A stretch of DNA of 19,582 nt from Muribaculaceae bacterium (GCA_029056365.1 JAIDBM010000072.1:1-19582); one strand, 5' to 3'; shown: positions 6,760-14,801, counted from the stretch's first letter. Notes: a model not told the origin generated them from the letters alone. A program made the numbers and translations.

Positions 6760-7554
6760 TCAGTGTTTAATCTTTTTTGACTGGCGCACGTTCGGACCCT
6801 TGGCCTTGACTGTTTTAGCCTCGCCAAAGGTGATGCCGCCGGGGCCTGTGGCCACAGCCGAAAGATGTAATGCTTTCAGTCGGGCGGCATCAATGTCGCC
6901 GGTGCCGTTTACTACAAGGTTGACGTTGTTCGCTTTTCCGGAAATATCGATGTCGCCGGAGCCTTGCAGGGAGGCGTTGAGGGTATTGGCCGAAATATGA
7001 TTGAATTCAATGTCTCCGCTTCCGGTGAGAGTCAGCTGGATCGAGCCTGAGACCGTGGCTTTTTCGACTTCAATGTCGCCCGAGCCGGTCAGAGTGGCTT
7101 TTATATCCGATACCTTGATTGACGGAGCCTTGATTTCACCGGAACCTGTGAGTGTCATCATGAGGTTGCTGTTTGTATTCAAGGCCGGGAGACGGATGTC
7201 GCCTGAGCCGGTCAGCACCACCGACTCCAGCCTGCCGTCGGAATAAGCTATAATCTTCGGCGACCTGTCGCAGTGAACGCGTGTGTCAGGTTTATATGAT
7301 ATTTCGAGGTTGCTGCCCTGGGCTACTACCCTCATTTTCTCAAAAAGGCAGTCGGAAGCTATCACACGCACCGAGCCTACGGAGTCAGGCATGATTTTGA
7401 TGGTTATGTCGAAAGAACCGGTAGAGGTCAGAGACGTCCAGTTGTCAACACTAACGATGTGATGCGACGCGCTGTTGTTTTTTACTTTTTTTGCCATGCC
7501 GCAGAAGGGAGTTGCGAGCAGAAGTGAGGCAAGCAGGAAATGAATGGTTTTCAT
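6760..7554 (-). CDS. Secreted head-GIN/DUF2807 protein, copy 2
   Basis: A 264-residue exported DUF2807-family protein. A signal peptide covers about residues 1-21 (FLLASLLLATPF core). After a divergent first motif STGSFDI (44-50) and a lead-in domain, a very regular run of turns follows: LTGSGDI (114-120), LTGSGEI (135-141), LTGSGDI (155-161), LTGSGDI (176-182), LQGSGDI (196-202), VNGTGDI (215-221) and ATGPGGI (235-241). The spacing is 19-21 residues, one beta-helix rung each. The C-terminus is lysine-rich (KGPNVRQSKKIKH). Many cysteine-poor rungs and the absence of enzyme motifs favour a structural or binding role. It begins 12 bases after the dusB stop and is followed by a second head-GIN gene and the flippase, all probably in one transcript. 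Function is unknown. Confidence 0.87.
   Translation of the reverse strand: MKTIHFLLASLLLATPFCGMAKKVKNNSASHHIVSVDNWTSLTSTGSFDITIKIMPDSVGSVRVIASDCLFEKMRVVAQGSNLEISYKPDTRVHCDRSPKIIAYSDGRLESVVLTGSGDIRLPALNTNSNLMMTLTGSGEIKAPSIKVSDIKATLTGSGDIEVEKATVSGSIQLTLTGSGDIEFNHISANTLNASLQGSGDIDISGKANNVNLVVNGTGDIDAARLKALHLSAVATGPGGITFGEAKTVKAKGPNVRQSKKIKH
6832..7215 (-). repeat. About 60-bp repeats encoding beta-helix rungs
   Basis: The G-S-G-D-I rungs of the head-GIN gene (residues 114-241) are repeated at DNA level. On the plus strand, similar blocks built on ATGTCGCC(G/T)GAGCC or close variants recur roughly every 60 bases, for example near 6951, 7012, 7073, 7133 and 7196. Units are diverged but alignable, and unit gain or loss would keep the frame. 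Confidence 0.65.
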
Positions 7555-7566
7555 AAGTAACTATGT

Positions 7567-8544
7567 TTAAAAGTATTTTTGTTCTATATCGTCGAGAATT
7601 GCCGACAGGCTGTCGATGTTGTCGGCCTGCAGCATGGCAATGCGTGTGGGCCGGAAGTCGCAGATTCCTTTGAACAGGGGCGATGCGGCCAGATGGCGTC
7701 GGATGTGCAGAATGCCCCGGTATCCGTCGATGCGTTCGATGCTTTCATGAATCTGGCGACGCAGAAGGTCGAGTTTCTGTTTTTTTGTCAGAGGCGTGTA
7801 TGAGCCGTGCAGCATGGTCTGCTTCATGTCGTGGAAAATCCATGGCGCTCCGATAGAGGCCCGGCCGACCATCACGGCATCGACACCGGAGAATTCGAAA
7901 GCTTTCACGAGTTGTTCCGGAGTGCAGATGTCACCGTTGCCGATTACCGGAATTTCAAGGTCGGGCAAGGCTTTTACACGTGCTATCGCTTCCCAGTCGG
8001 CCTCACCGGTGTAAAGTTGCGAGCGGGTGCGTCCGTGTATTGTAAGCGCTTTTATGCCGCAGTCCTGCAGCTGAAGGGCGAGGGTTTCGATAACTTTGCT
8101 GTTGTGGTCCCAGCCAAGGCGTGTTTTTACAGTTACCGGCAGGTCTACGGCATTAACAACCGCACGGGTTATATCGAGCAGTTTGGGGATGTCGCGCAGA
8201 AGGCCGGCACCGGCGCCTTTGCCCGCCACTTTCTTCACCGGACATCCGAAATTGATGTCGATGAAGTCGGGGCGGGCCTCGGCGGCTATGCGAGCGGCCT
8301 GGGCCATGACCTCGGGCTCACGGCCATATATCTGTATGGCCGTGGGCCGTTCGGCCGGGTTTATTTCCAGTTTACGGGTAGTGGCGGCGATATTGCGTAT
8401 GAGCGCATCGGCCGACACGAATTCCGTGTAGGTCATATCGCATCCCATTTCTTTACAAATAAGGCGGAAAGAGCTGTCTGTGACGTCTTCCATGGGGGCG
8501 AGCATCACAGGCTTGTCGCCAAGATCGATATCTGCTATTCTCAT
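7567..8544 (-). CDS. dusB: tRNA-dihydrouridine synthase
   Basis: A 325-residue FMN-dependent flavoenzyme that reduces specific uridines in the tRNA D-loop to dihydrouridine using NADPH. The TIM-barrel motifs are all present: MLAPMEDVTDSSFR (14-27), TEFVSADAL (40-48), QIYGREPEVMAQAA (71-84) and DINFGCPVKKVAGKGAGAGL (96-115). Catalytic Cys101 lies within the last of these. VKTRLGWD, TIHGRTRSQLYTGEADW, IPVIGNGDI and VDAVMVGRASIGAPWIF supply FMN-phosphate contacts. A helical C-terminal domain follows. Length matches the family. The DusB subtype is the usual Bacteroidota assignment, but DusA/DusC cannot be excluded strictly by eye. It lies 35 bases after the DUF4465 gene and 12 before a head-GIN gene. 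Confidence 0.94.
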   Translation of the reverse strand: MRIADIDLGDKPVMLAPMEDVTDSSFRLICKEMGCDMTYTEFVSADALIRNIAATTRKLEINPAERPTAIQIYGREPEVMAQAARIAAEARPDFIDINFGCPVKKVAGKGAGAGLLRDIPKLLDITRAVVNAVDLPVTVKTRLGWDHNSKVIETLALQLQDCGIKALTIHGRTRSQLYTGEADWEAIARVKALPDLEIPVIGNGDICTPEQLVKAFEFSGVDAVMVGRASIGAPWIFHDMKQTMLHGSYTPLTKKQKLDLLRRQIHESIERIDGYRGILHIRRHLAASPLFKGICDFRPTRIAMLQADNIDSLSAILDDIEQKYF

Positions 8545-8579
8545 AACCGGCTTTAGTTATCGTGTTGCCCGGAACTATA

Positions 8580-9368
8580 TCAATAGCCCCAGATAAATGC
8601 TCCGAGAGCGAAGTAGGAGGCGTTGTTCATGCCCCACTGTCCGGAGTCGGACGATTCCATCGTGAACACAAGGCGTTCGCATTTGCCGATGGAAGTGAGG
8701 TCGACTTCGGTCCATCGGGTAACGAATTCTCCGTCTTTGGCCAGATAGAAGTCAACAGCTCCTGTTACGGCATTGTCCTTCACGCCGCTTATGGTAACCT
8801 TGCACCAGTCCTGGTCGGTGAACGCGCTGTTGAACGCACTGCCGTTCTTCATGCTGTACATGCCGTAGGTGGTGTTGGTAAGATACACACGTTTGGGCGC
8901 GAATTCGCCGTCGGTTACCGGAGTTATCACGGTTGATGTCGAGGTAGTGGCATCGTCGGCGGTTTCGTTGGCGTTGCAGAAGGCAATCATGTAGTTGGCC
9001 TGGCCCTGCATGCCTTTGCCGGGCACGGCGGTCCACTGGTGTTCGATCCATGTGCCTTCGGCGCTGTAGTCTTTGGTGTCGGTGGCGCGGCTGGGAGTGA
9101 ATCCCCGCCAGGAGTAGTATTTCACACCTCCAAATTCGGTTATCTCGCAGCTGTGGCTGAAGTTCACGGCTTCGGTGAAGTTGTAGAAGGTGAGCGTTTT
9201 CTGATATTCCATATCGTAGCAGAACTGCCAGTAGTTGTTCTGGTTGAACGCTGTTATATCGTTGAAATATACAATCCAGTCGTTTTCCGGATCTTCTTTG
9301 GGGTCATCCGAGCAGGAGCAGAGCGATGCGGCTATTATAGCCGGAAGAATTATTCTGTTCAGTTTCAT
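8580..9368 (-). CDS. DUF4465 surface lipoprotein
   Basis: A 262-residue lipoprotein: a short signal peptide ends in the lipobox LCSC with Cys19. It is followed by the acidic stretch SDDPKEDPEND (20-30), which resembles the Bacteroidota lipoprotein export signal that sends proteins to the cell surface. The mature part fits the DUF4465 beta-sandwich family. Visible features are YYSWRGFTPS, the MIAFCNANE segment, FAPKRVYLTNTTYGMYSMKNG, CKVTISG, VDFYLAKDGEFV, WTEVDLTSIGKCERLVFTME and SSDSGQWGMNNASYFALGAF near the end. The last is a slightly altered form of the family's GMNTPxYF signature. Some DUF4465 proteins sit next to TonB-dependent transporters and may bind small ligands such as corrinoids; no transporter or riboswitch is seen here, so that is only a possibility. 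It sits between the M16 peptidase and dusB. Confidence 0.82.
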   Translation of the reverse strand: MKLNRIILPAIIAASLCSCSDDPKEDPENDWIVYFNDITAFNQNNYWQFCYDMEYQKTLTFYNFTEAVNFSHSCEITEFGGVKYYSWRGFTPSRATDTKDYSAEGTWIEHQWTAVPGKGMQGQANYMIAFCNANETADDATTSTSTVITPVTDGEFAPKRVYLTNTTYGMYSMKNGSAFNSAFTDQDWCKVTISGVKDNAVTGAVDFYLAKDGEFVTRWTEVDLTSIGKCERLVFTMESSDSGQWGMNNASYFALGAFIWGY

Positions 9369-9404
9369 AAAATAAAGAGTGATATATTGTTTAGTTGTAT
9401 TTAA

Positions 9405-10640
9405 TCAGTTGAGGGTGAGTTTTGAGTTCTTGCATATCGATTCGGCGCAGCGGCATATCTGTTGCAGCGATATGTCGGCTATGTGGCGTTGCATTTCCTG
9501 CCGGTCGGCGGCACGGCCATGGAAGAGCGTTGCCCTTGCGGCTCCGAGAATGGAATTCTCGCGGTTTTCGGCGCTTATGAGCATTTGCCCGAGATATTGC
9601 TTTTTAGCTTTGTCGAGTTTGCGCTGGTTTATGCTTTCTCCGGCGGCCACGGCCTCGATTTCTTTCTGCACAAGCTGGCGGCACCGTAACTCGTCGTGAT
9701 GGTCGCAGCCGTAGTATATGCTCATGACTCCGCAGTCGGTGTATAGCGACGACGATGCCTCGACGGTGTAGACGAGTCCTCTTCGTTCACGCAGCGATAC
9801 ATTCAGAAGCGAATTCATGCCCGGTCCGCCGAGAATGTTGGCGAGAAGGGCCATTGCGAAACGGTCGGGTGAATACATGCCTCCGGTGCGGGCGCCGATT
9901 ACGGTATGACTCTGGTGCGAACCCACGTTTTTCTCGGTGTCGAACGGCGGGTTGATGCACAGTTCGGGCATCGAATGCTGATGTCCGCCTGAAGGCAGCG
10001 CTGCCAGGTGCCGCTCCAGACATGCCGTTACACGGTCGCATCCGGCGGGTCCGCTGTAGAAGGCCACCATGTTGTCGGCGGTGTACCATCGTTGCAGCCA
10101 CATCCGGCAGTCGTCGCTTGTGAAGCGGGCGAGATCGTCGGTTGTGCCGAGTATGTTGTGGCCCAGACTGCATCCGCTGAACAGCAGGTCGTCGAAATCG
10201 TCGAAAACGGCTTCTCCAGGCTGGTCGAGGTAGGAGTCGATTTCATCGGCCACGACTTCGCGCTCACGCTGCAGTTCGGCTGCGGGAAAGCGGGAGTTCA
10301 GCAGCAGGTCGGCCACCAGTTCGGCTGCTCGGTTGAGCTGTGCGGCCGGAAATGCGGTGTATACAGTGGTTTCTTCTTTTGACGTGAAGGCGTTCAGTTC
10401 GCCGCCGACCGCTTCCATACGGTTGAGAATGTGCCATGCCGAGCGCCGTTCGGTGCCTTTGAACAGCGTGTGTTCCACAAAATGCGCGAGCCCGAATTTT
10501 CCGGGAGTTTCGTCGCGACTGCCGGCTCTGACTGTCACGCCGAAATAGGCGGCAGCCGCACCGGGTGTTCGCCGGTGTATCAGCTGCAATCCGTTGGTCA
10601 ATGTGAAGTAACTGTACAAACTGTTATGATTTTTTGCCAT
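9405..10640 (-). CDS. M16-family zinc peptidase (pitrilysin-like)
   Basis: A 411-residue zinc metallopeptidase of family M16, similar to processing-peptidase/PqqL-type small members. The N-terminal half carries the inverted zinc motif HFVEH (53-57) in the context FGLAHFVEHTLFKGT. The distal zinc ligand is in the REREVVADEI segment, with Glu133 lying 76 residues after His57, the usual spacing. GGELNAFTSKEETTVY (79-94) and the C-terminal-domain segment GPGMNSLLNVSLRERRGLVY are also family hallmarks. No signal peptide is evident, so a cytoplasmic location is likely. The ATG overlaps the ispG stop by one base (TAATG), indicating translational coupling; pairing of ispG with an M16 peptidase makes no obvious pathway sense. 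The active site looks intact, so it is predicted active. Confidence 0.92.
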   Translation of the reverse strand: MAKNHNSLYSYFTLTNGLQLIHRRTPGAAAAYFGVTVRAGSRDETPGKFGLAHFVEHTLFKGTERRSAWHILNRMEAVGGELNAFTSKEETTVYTAFPAAQLNRAAELVADLLLNSRFPAAELQREREVVADEIDSYLDQPGEAVFDDFDDLLFSGCSLGHNILGTTDDLARFTSDDCRMWLQRWYTADNMVAFYSGPAGCDRVTACLERHLAALPSGGHQHSMPELCINPPFDTEKNVGSHQSHTVIGARTGGMYSPDRFAMALLANILGGPGMNSLLNVSLRERRGLVYTVEASSSLYTDCGVMSIYYGCDHHDELRCRQLVQKEIEAVAAGESINQRKLDKAKKQYLGQMLISAENRENSILGAARATLFHGRAADRQEMQRHIADISLQQICRCAESICKNSKLTLN

Positions 10641-12142
10641 TATTCGGGGTCTTTCCAGTCGCCGGCCGATTTAATAAGTGCAATCAGGCGCGGGATTGCC
10701 TGTTCGGCCGGGATGTTCCGCTCGATGCATTGGCGGCCTTTGTACAGGCTGATGCATCCGGCGGCGGCGCCTACATATCCGTAGTCGGCGTCGGCCATTT
10801 CTCCGGGACCGTTCACGATACATCCCATCACACCTATTTTCAGTCCTTTGAGGTGTGCGGTTGCTTCTTTTACGCGGGCCAGAGTGCTCTGCAGGTCGAA
10901 GAGTGTTCGTCCGCAGCCAGGACAGGCGATGTACTCGGTGCGGGTGATACGGCGGCGTGTGGCCTGAAGTATGGCCAGCGACAGTGATACGCTTTGTTCG
11001 CGGTTCAGGGCGGGAGCCTGGATTTCGATTGCATCGCCGTGTCCGTCAAGAAGCAGGCGTCCGAGATCCACAGCGGCCGCAACCGTTACTTCTTCGGCGC
11101 TCATTTCCGGCGGATACACGGCCCGGAGCAAAGTTTTGCCATCGGGGAGCGGGGCCTGCAGAGGCACTTCCGCCACATTGTAGCCATCGGGAATTTCATC
11201 CATGCCGGCTACCAGCGGCTGTGACGGACTGTGGTTTATGCTGTCGGCGAGGAACTGCGGCTTTGAGATTACCGATTCGCAGTGGGCGGCGAGGAATCTG
11301 GCCACAGGCAGTTCGGCCTCCGGTTCTTCCGAGAGCGATACTCTTATAGTGTCGCCAATGCCCTCGCAGAGCAGGGTGCCTATGCCGACGGCCGATTTCA
11401 CCCGTCCGTCCTCGCCGTCTCCGGCCTCGGTCACGCCCAGATGAAGCGGGAAATGCATGTCTTCGGCGTCCATGGCCTTGACCAGGCGGCGTACGGTGTC
11501 CACCATCACCAGCACGTTTGAGGCTTTTATCGACACGACTACCTGGCTGAAATCTTCATCCCGGCAGATGCGCAGATATTCCATGGCCGATTCCACCATG
11601 CCGGCGGGAGTGTCGCCGAAACGGCTCATTATGCGGTCGGAGAGCGAGCCGTGGTTCACTCCCAGGCGTATGGCTGTGCCGTTGCGGCGGCATAACTGCA
11701 GAAACGGCACCAGAGCCTTGCGGATACGCGCTATTTCGGCGGCATATTCCTCATCGGTGTATTCGAGTTTCTTGAACGTGCGGCCGGGGTCGGCGAAATT
11801 GCCGGGATTTATGCGCACTTTCTCCACTTCTTCCGCGGCGGTGAAAGCGGCGGCGGGGTTGAAGTGTATGTCGGCTACCAGAGGTATGCCGACACCGCTC
11901 TCACGCAGGGCGCGGCGTATCTCGCCAAGAGCTTTGGCGTGAGTGACACCTTGTGCGGTAAGACGTACGATGTCGGCACCAGCATCGGCGATGCGGCGGC
12001 ATTGGTCGGCCGAAGCCTCGATGTCGAGCGTGGAGGTGTTTGTCATTGACTGCAGGCGCAGCGGATGCCTGCTGCCGATTTCAACCTTGCCTACGCTCAC
12101 CGATACGGTGGGACGGCGATGTATGGTTACGGATTTTTTCAA
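10640..12142 (-). CDS. ispG: 4-hydroxy-3-methylbut-2-en-1-yl diphosphate synthase
   Basis: A 500-residue iron-sulfur enzyme of the MEP isoprenoid pathway that converts MEcPP to HMBPP. The N-terminal TIM barrel shows PLRLQSMTNTSTLD (27-40), VADIHFNPAAA (89-99), KVRINPGN (108-115), GVNHGSLSDRIMSRFGDTP (161-179), ISFD-type strands and LHLGVTEAGDGEDGRVKSA (234-251). The C-terminal domain carries the 4Fe-4S ligands Cys407, Cys410 (CPGCGRTL) and Cys441 in MGCIVNGPGE (439-448), with Glu448 as the fourth ligand. Compared with E. coli IspG (about 370 residues) it has a central insertion, as in plants and other Bacteroidota. The insertion is much shorter than the form of about 600 residues I remember from Bacteroides. 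The start is TTG inside TTGA, overlapping the purE stop by four bases; there is no ATG or GTG between the nearest upstream in-frame stop and the conserved start region. Confidence 0.95.
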   Translation of the reverse strand: MKKSVTIHRRPTVSVSVGKVEIGSRHPLRLQSMTNTSTLDIEASADQCRRIADAGADIVRLTAQGVTHAKALGEIRRALRESGVGIPLVADIHFNPAAAFTAAEEVEKVRINPGNFADPGRTFKKLEYTDEEYAAEIARIRKALVPFLQLCRRNGTAIRLGVNHGSLSDRIMSRFGDTPAGMVESAMEYLRICRDEDFSQVVVSIKASNVLVMVDTVRRLVKAMDAEDMHFPLHLGVTEAGDGEDGRVKSAVGIGTLLCEGIGDTIRVSLSEEPEAELPVARFLAAHCESVISKPQFLADSINHSPSQPLVAGMDEIPDGYNVAEVPLQAPLPDGKTLLRAVYPPEMSAEEVTVAAAVDLGRLLLDGHGDAIEIQAPALNREQSVSLSLAILQATRRRITRTEYIACPGCGRTLFDLQSTLARVKEATAHLKGLKIGVMGCIVNGPGEMADADYGYVGAAAGCISLYKGRQCIERNIPAEQAIPRLIALIKSAGDWKDPE

Positions 12143-12648
12143 TTGGTTTTGAATTTGTAGTCTTTAATCAAAGCAAGGTCGGCATTCGCTTTCTCGATTT
12201 TCACGGTAAGGTTCCGGCGATATTCGTCATAGCGCGAAAGCAGTTCGGGGTCGTTGAGCGCAAGCATGCGTACGGCAAGTATGGCGGCGTTCAGGCCGGC
12301 ATTTATGCCTACGGTGGCCACCGGAATTCCGGGCGGCATCTGCACTATGGACAGAAGGGCGTCCTGGCCTTGCAGAGTGGAGTCGACCGGAACACCGATT
12401 ACCGGCAGAGGGGTTATCGCGGCAATGACGCCCGGAAGGGCAGCCGCCATTCCTGCAGCCGCTATTATAACCTTTATGCCCCGTCCGGCTGCGAGAGTGG
12501 CATATTCTTCAACTGCGCGGGGGGTGCGGTGTGCGCTCAGTGCGCATAGTTCGAACGGCACTTCCATCTGTTCGAGGAAGTCTGCGGCTTTCCGCAATAT
12601 AGGCAGGTCGGAAGTGCTGCCCATTATGATACTTACTGTTGGATTCAC
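12139..12648 (-). CDS. purE: 5-(carboxyamino)imidazole ribonucleotide mutase
   Basis: A 169-residue class I PurE, catalysing N5-CAIR to CAIR in de novo purine synthesis; it normally needs PurK, which is not in the window. Motifs are IIMGSTSDLPIL (7-18), ALSAHRTPRAV (36-46, with the catalytic His40), IIAAAGMAAALPGVIAA and VPVDSTLQGQDALLSIVQMP, then GIPVATVGINAGLNAAILA. Length is typical. The start is GTG: an in-frame TAA lies two codons upstream, and the next downstream ATG would remove the nucleotide-binding strand. The stop overlaps the ispG TTG by four bases. The nearest upstream gene ends 40 bases before it. Confidence 0.95.
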   Translation of the reverse strand: MNPTVSIIMGSTSDLPILRKAADFLEQMEVPFELCALSAHRTPRAVEEYATLAAGRGIKVIIAAAGMAAALPGVIAAITPLPVIGVPVDSTLQGQDALLSIVQMPPGIPVATVGINAGLNAAILAVRMLALNDPELLSRYDEYRRNLTVKIEKANADLALIKDYKFKTN

Positions 12649-12688
12649 GGTTTATTTTTTTGATGATTGTTAATCTGTTTCACGCGCT

Positions 12689-13324
12689 TCATATCAGCAT
12701 TATTCCTGTGGTGCACGCTATGCCGAGCAGAAATCCGGCTCCGGTCTGGGCCAGGGTGTGGCGGCGCAGGGCCAGACGGCACGAGCCTACGACACCGCAA
12801 AGCATTATCGACACCGTAATCACCACCATAGGCTGTAGAAACATCAGATGCCTGAACGCCAGCCAGATTATTAGTCCGGTCATGCCTGCAATGGCAGTGG
12901 TGTGGGCGCTGATTTTCCATTTGAGTGTGATAATAAGCGCTATTGCCACAGCCAGGGCCGCTCCGAGAAAGAAGCGTGCCGCCCACCAGGGGGCGTGTAC
13001 CGAGCCGAGATACCATGCGGCGCCTATGTAGCATACCAGTGCCAGTGCGAACGGCAGCAGCCGTTCGTTACGTCGGCTTACCGCAGCATCGGATATTCGT
13101 CCGAGCCGCCGCAGGGTAAGCAGCGATGCAGTGGGGACAACGGCTGTGATAAGCGCTATGACGGCTGTGGTGACCAGCCGGACGCGCTCGGGAAGTATTA
13201 CCAGAGGTGTCAGCCACATCATTATCGAGTAGGCATAGGTAGGAATCAGTATCGGAGAGAATATATCGCTCACTATCTGTGCCAGGTGTATGAGTGCGGG
13301 GCGTTTGCCTGTGTCGGTGTTCAT
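12689..13324 (-). CDS. PAP2-like integral membrane protein
   Basis: A 211-residue membrane protein with about six hydrophobic segments. It resembles the phosphatidic acid phosphatase type 2 superfamily, whose members dephosphorylate lipid phosphates at the membrane. SRRNERLLPF (83-92) could correspond to the first phosphatase motif, SAHTTAIAG (139-147) to the second with His141, and RLALRRHTLAQTGAG (183-197) to the third with His189. In canonical enzymes the third motif ends H-x-x-x-D, but here the position is Gln193, and SGH is replaced by SAH. Activity may therefore be altered or absent, although such variants are common in Bacteroidota, from memory. It lies 21 bases after rpoN and 40 bases before purE, so is likely in the same transcript. 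Alternative: a membrane protein of unrelated function. Confidence 0.7.
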   Translation of the reverse strand: MNTDTGKRPALIHLAQIVSDIFSPILIPTYAYSIMMWLTPLVILPERVRLVTTAVIALITAVVPTASLLTLRRLGRISDAAVSRRNERLLPFALALVCYIGAAWYLGSVHAPWWAARFFLGAALAVAIALIITLKWKISAHTTAIAGMTGLIIWLAFRHLMFLQPMVVITVSIMLCGVVGSCRLALRRHTLAQTGAGFLLGIACTTGIMLI

Positions 13325-13345
13325 AAGAATTTGTTTTACAGCGTT

Positions 13346-14791
13346 TCATAGCGAGCGTCTCAGACGTGCCACTGGCAAATCGAGCTGTTCGCGGTATTTG
13401 GCTACAGTGCGCCGGGCAATGTCGTAGCCCATGTCGGTAAGACGGTCTTTTATCGCTTCGTCGGTGAGCGGACGGTGTTTGTCTTCTTCGGCAATCATGT
13501 TTGAAATTACATCGAGAATCTCGTGGGCCGATGTGTCGGAGTCTTCTTTTCTTCGTTCGTTGAAAAGAAGTTTCAGCGGAAATATTCCGTTTGGGGTCGA
13601 CACATATTTTCCGGCAGTGGCACGGGAAATCACCGAGAGGTCGTTTCCGGTGAGTTCGGCCACATCCTTGAGAATCATGGGCCGGATGTCGGCGGTGTTG
13701 CCGCTTTCGAAGAAACGCGTCTGAAGGTTCACGATGGCTTTCATTACGTTGAGCAGTGTCTCGGCCCGGGAATTCACCATCCGTATCAGCTGCTGGGCCT
13801 CGTCGTGTCGGGCGCGTATGAAGGCCCGGGCCTCGCGGGAGCGCCTGTCGGCGGCAGCTGTTTTTTCATCGGGAATGAATGTTTCGGCTATGGCGAGTTC
13901 GGGCACATTGCCGTTCAGGCTCACGGTGGCCCGGCCGGCGGAGTCGATTTCGACATTGAAATCCGGCACGATATGGCGCATTCGGTCGCCTGAATTGCTT
14001 TGCTCTATCAGGGCGCCCGGCTTGGGGTTGAGCGAGTGTATCACATCAAGGGCCTGGCGAAGCTGCAGGTCGTTTAATCTTGTACGTGATGCAAGCCGGT
14101 CGTAATGGCGTTTGCTGAACAGGTCGAAGTAGTTTCTGATTATGTTCGTGGCATTTGCCACCGCTTCGGATTCCTTCATTCGGCAAAGCTGCAGGAGCAG
14201 GCAGTCGCGCAGGTCAACGGCACATACTCCTGCGGGGTCCATCGAGCGTATTATGTCGGCTACGGCGCGTACGCGCTCGGTGCCTGTATCGGTTCCGGTG
14301 GCTATGCTCACATCGTCGGCAATTGAGGCGAACGAGCGGCTTAGATAGCCGTTGTCGTCGATATTGCCTATTATATAGCGGGCGATTTCCCGGTCGTTGT
14401 CGGCAAGGTCGAAATCCGACAGCTGGTTTTCAAGCACATCGATAATCGAGTGGAAGTCGTCGACAGCCACGGGGCCGGTGTATTCGTCGTCAGAGCTGTG
14501 GTTGCCTGCGTTGTAGCGATACGACGGCATGTCTTCATCGTTGCGGTAGTCGGCACGCAGCAGTTCTTCGGATGTTTCGCTGAAGTCGTTGCCATCGTCC
14601 GACTTGTTGTCGATGTATTCTTCGGGCGAGGAGGTCTTTTCTTCGAGTGCCGGATTTTCGTCAAGCGCACGACGCACCTCATCCTCAAGCTCCGGAGCGG
14701 TCATCTCGAGAAAGCGGCCGAATATCACCTGTTGCGGCGCCAGGCGCTGACGCAGGCCGGTGGTCTGTTGTAATTGCAGGGAGTCGTCCAT
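13346..14791 (-). CDS. rpoN: RNA polymerase sigma-54 factor
   Basis: A 481-residue sigma-54. Region I is the Gln/Leu-rich N-terminus (LQLQQTTGLRQRLAPQQ), which binds activator ATPases; residues about 50-110 are an acidic linker (region II). The core-binding region follows (IIGNIDDNGYL, MDPAGVCAVDLRDCLLLQL, LNPKPG). A helix-turn-helix (DVAELTGNDLSVISRATAGKYVSTPNG) precedes the RpoN box ARRTVAKYRE (459-468), which reads the -24 element. I chose the ATG at 14791; the frame stays open three codons further to a TTG at 14797, but the ATG is supported by the conserved region I and by a -7 box ending at 14802. No enhancer-binding activator is visible nearby, so its regulon cannot be inferred here. 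It probably starts its own transcript with the PAP2-like gene, purE and ispG. Confidence 0.96.
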   Translation of the reverse strand: MDDSLQLQQTTGLRQRLAPQQVIFGRFLEMTAPELEDEVRRALDENPALEEKTSSPEEYIDNKSDDGNDFSETSEELLRADYRNDEDMPSYRYNAGNHSSDDEYTGPVAVDDFHSIIDVLENQLSDFDLADNDREIARYIIGNIDDNGYLSRSFASIADDVSIATGTDTGTERVRAVADIIRSMDPAGVCAVDLRDCLLLQLCRMKESEAVANATNIIRNYFDLFSKRHYDRLASRTRLNDLQLRQALDVIHSLNPKPGALIEQSNSGDRMRHIVPDFNVEIDSAGRATVSLNGNVPELAIAETFIPDEKTAAADRRSREARAFIRARHDEAQQLIRMVNSRAETLLNVMKAIVNLQTRFFESGNTADIRPMILKDVAELTGNDLSVISRATAGKYVSTPNGIFPLKLLFNERRKEDSDTSAHEILDVISNMIAEEDKHRPLTDEAIKDRLTDMGYDIARRTVAKYREQLDLPVARLRRSL

Positions 14792-14801
14792 GATCAATAC
14801 G

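Noticed and set aside
9369..9404. Terminator or promoter between the M16 peptidase and the DUF4465 gene
   Set aside because: The 36-base gap is AT-rich, but has neither a stable hairpin with a T tract nor a -7 consensus.
14789..14797. TTG at 14797 as rpoN start
   Set aside because: An ATG two codons downstream is closer to the -7 box spacing and region I is complete from there.
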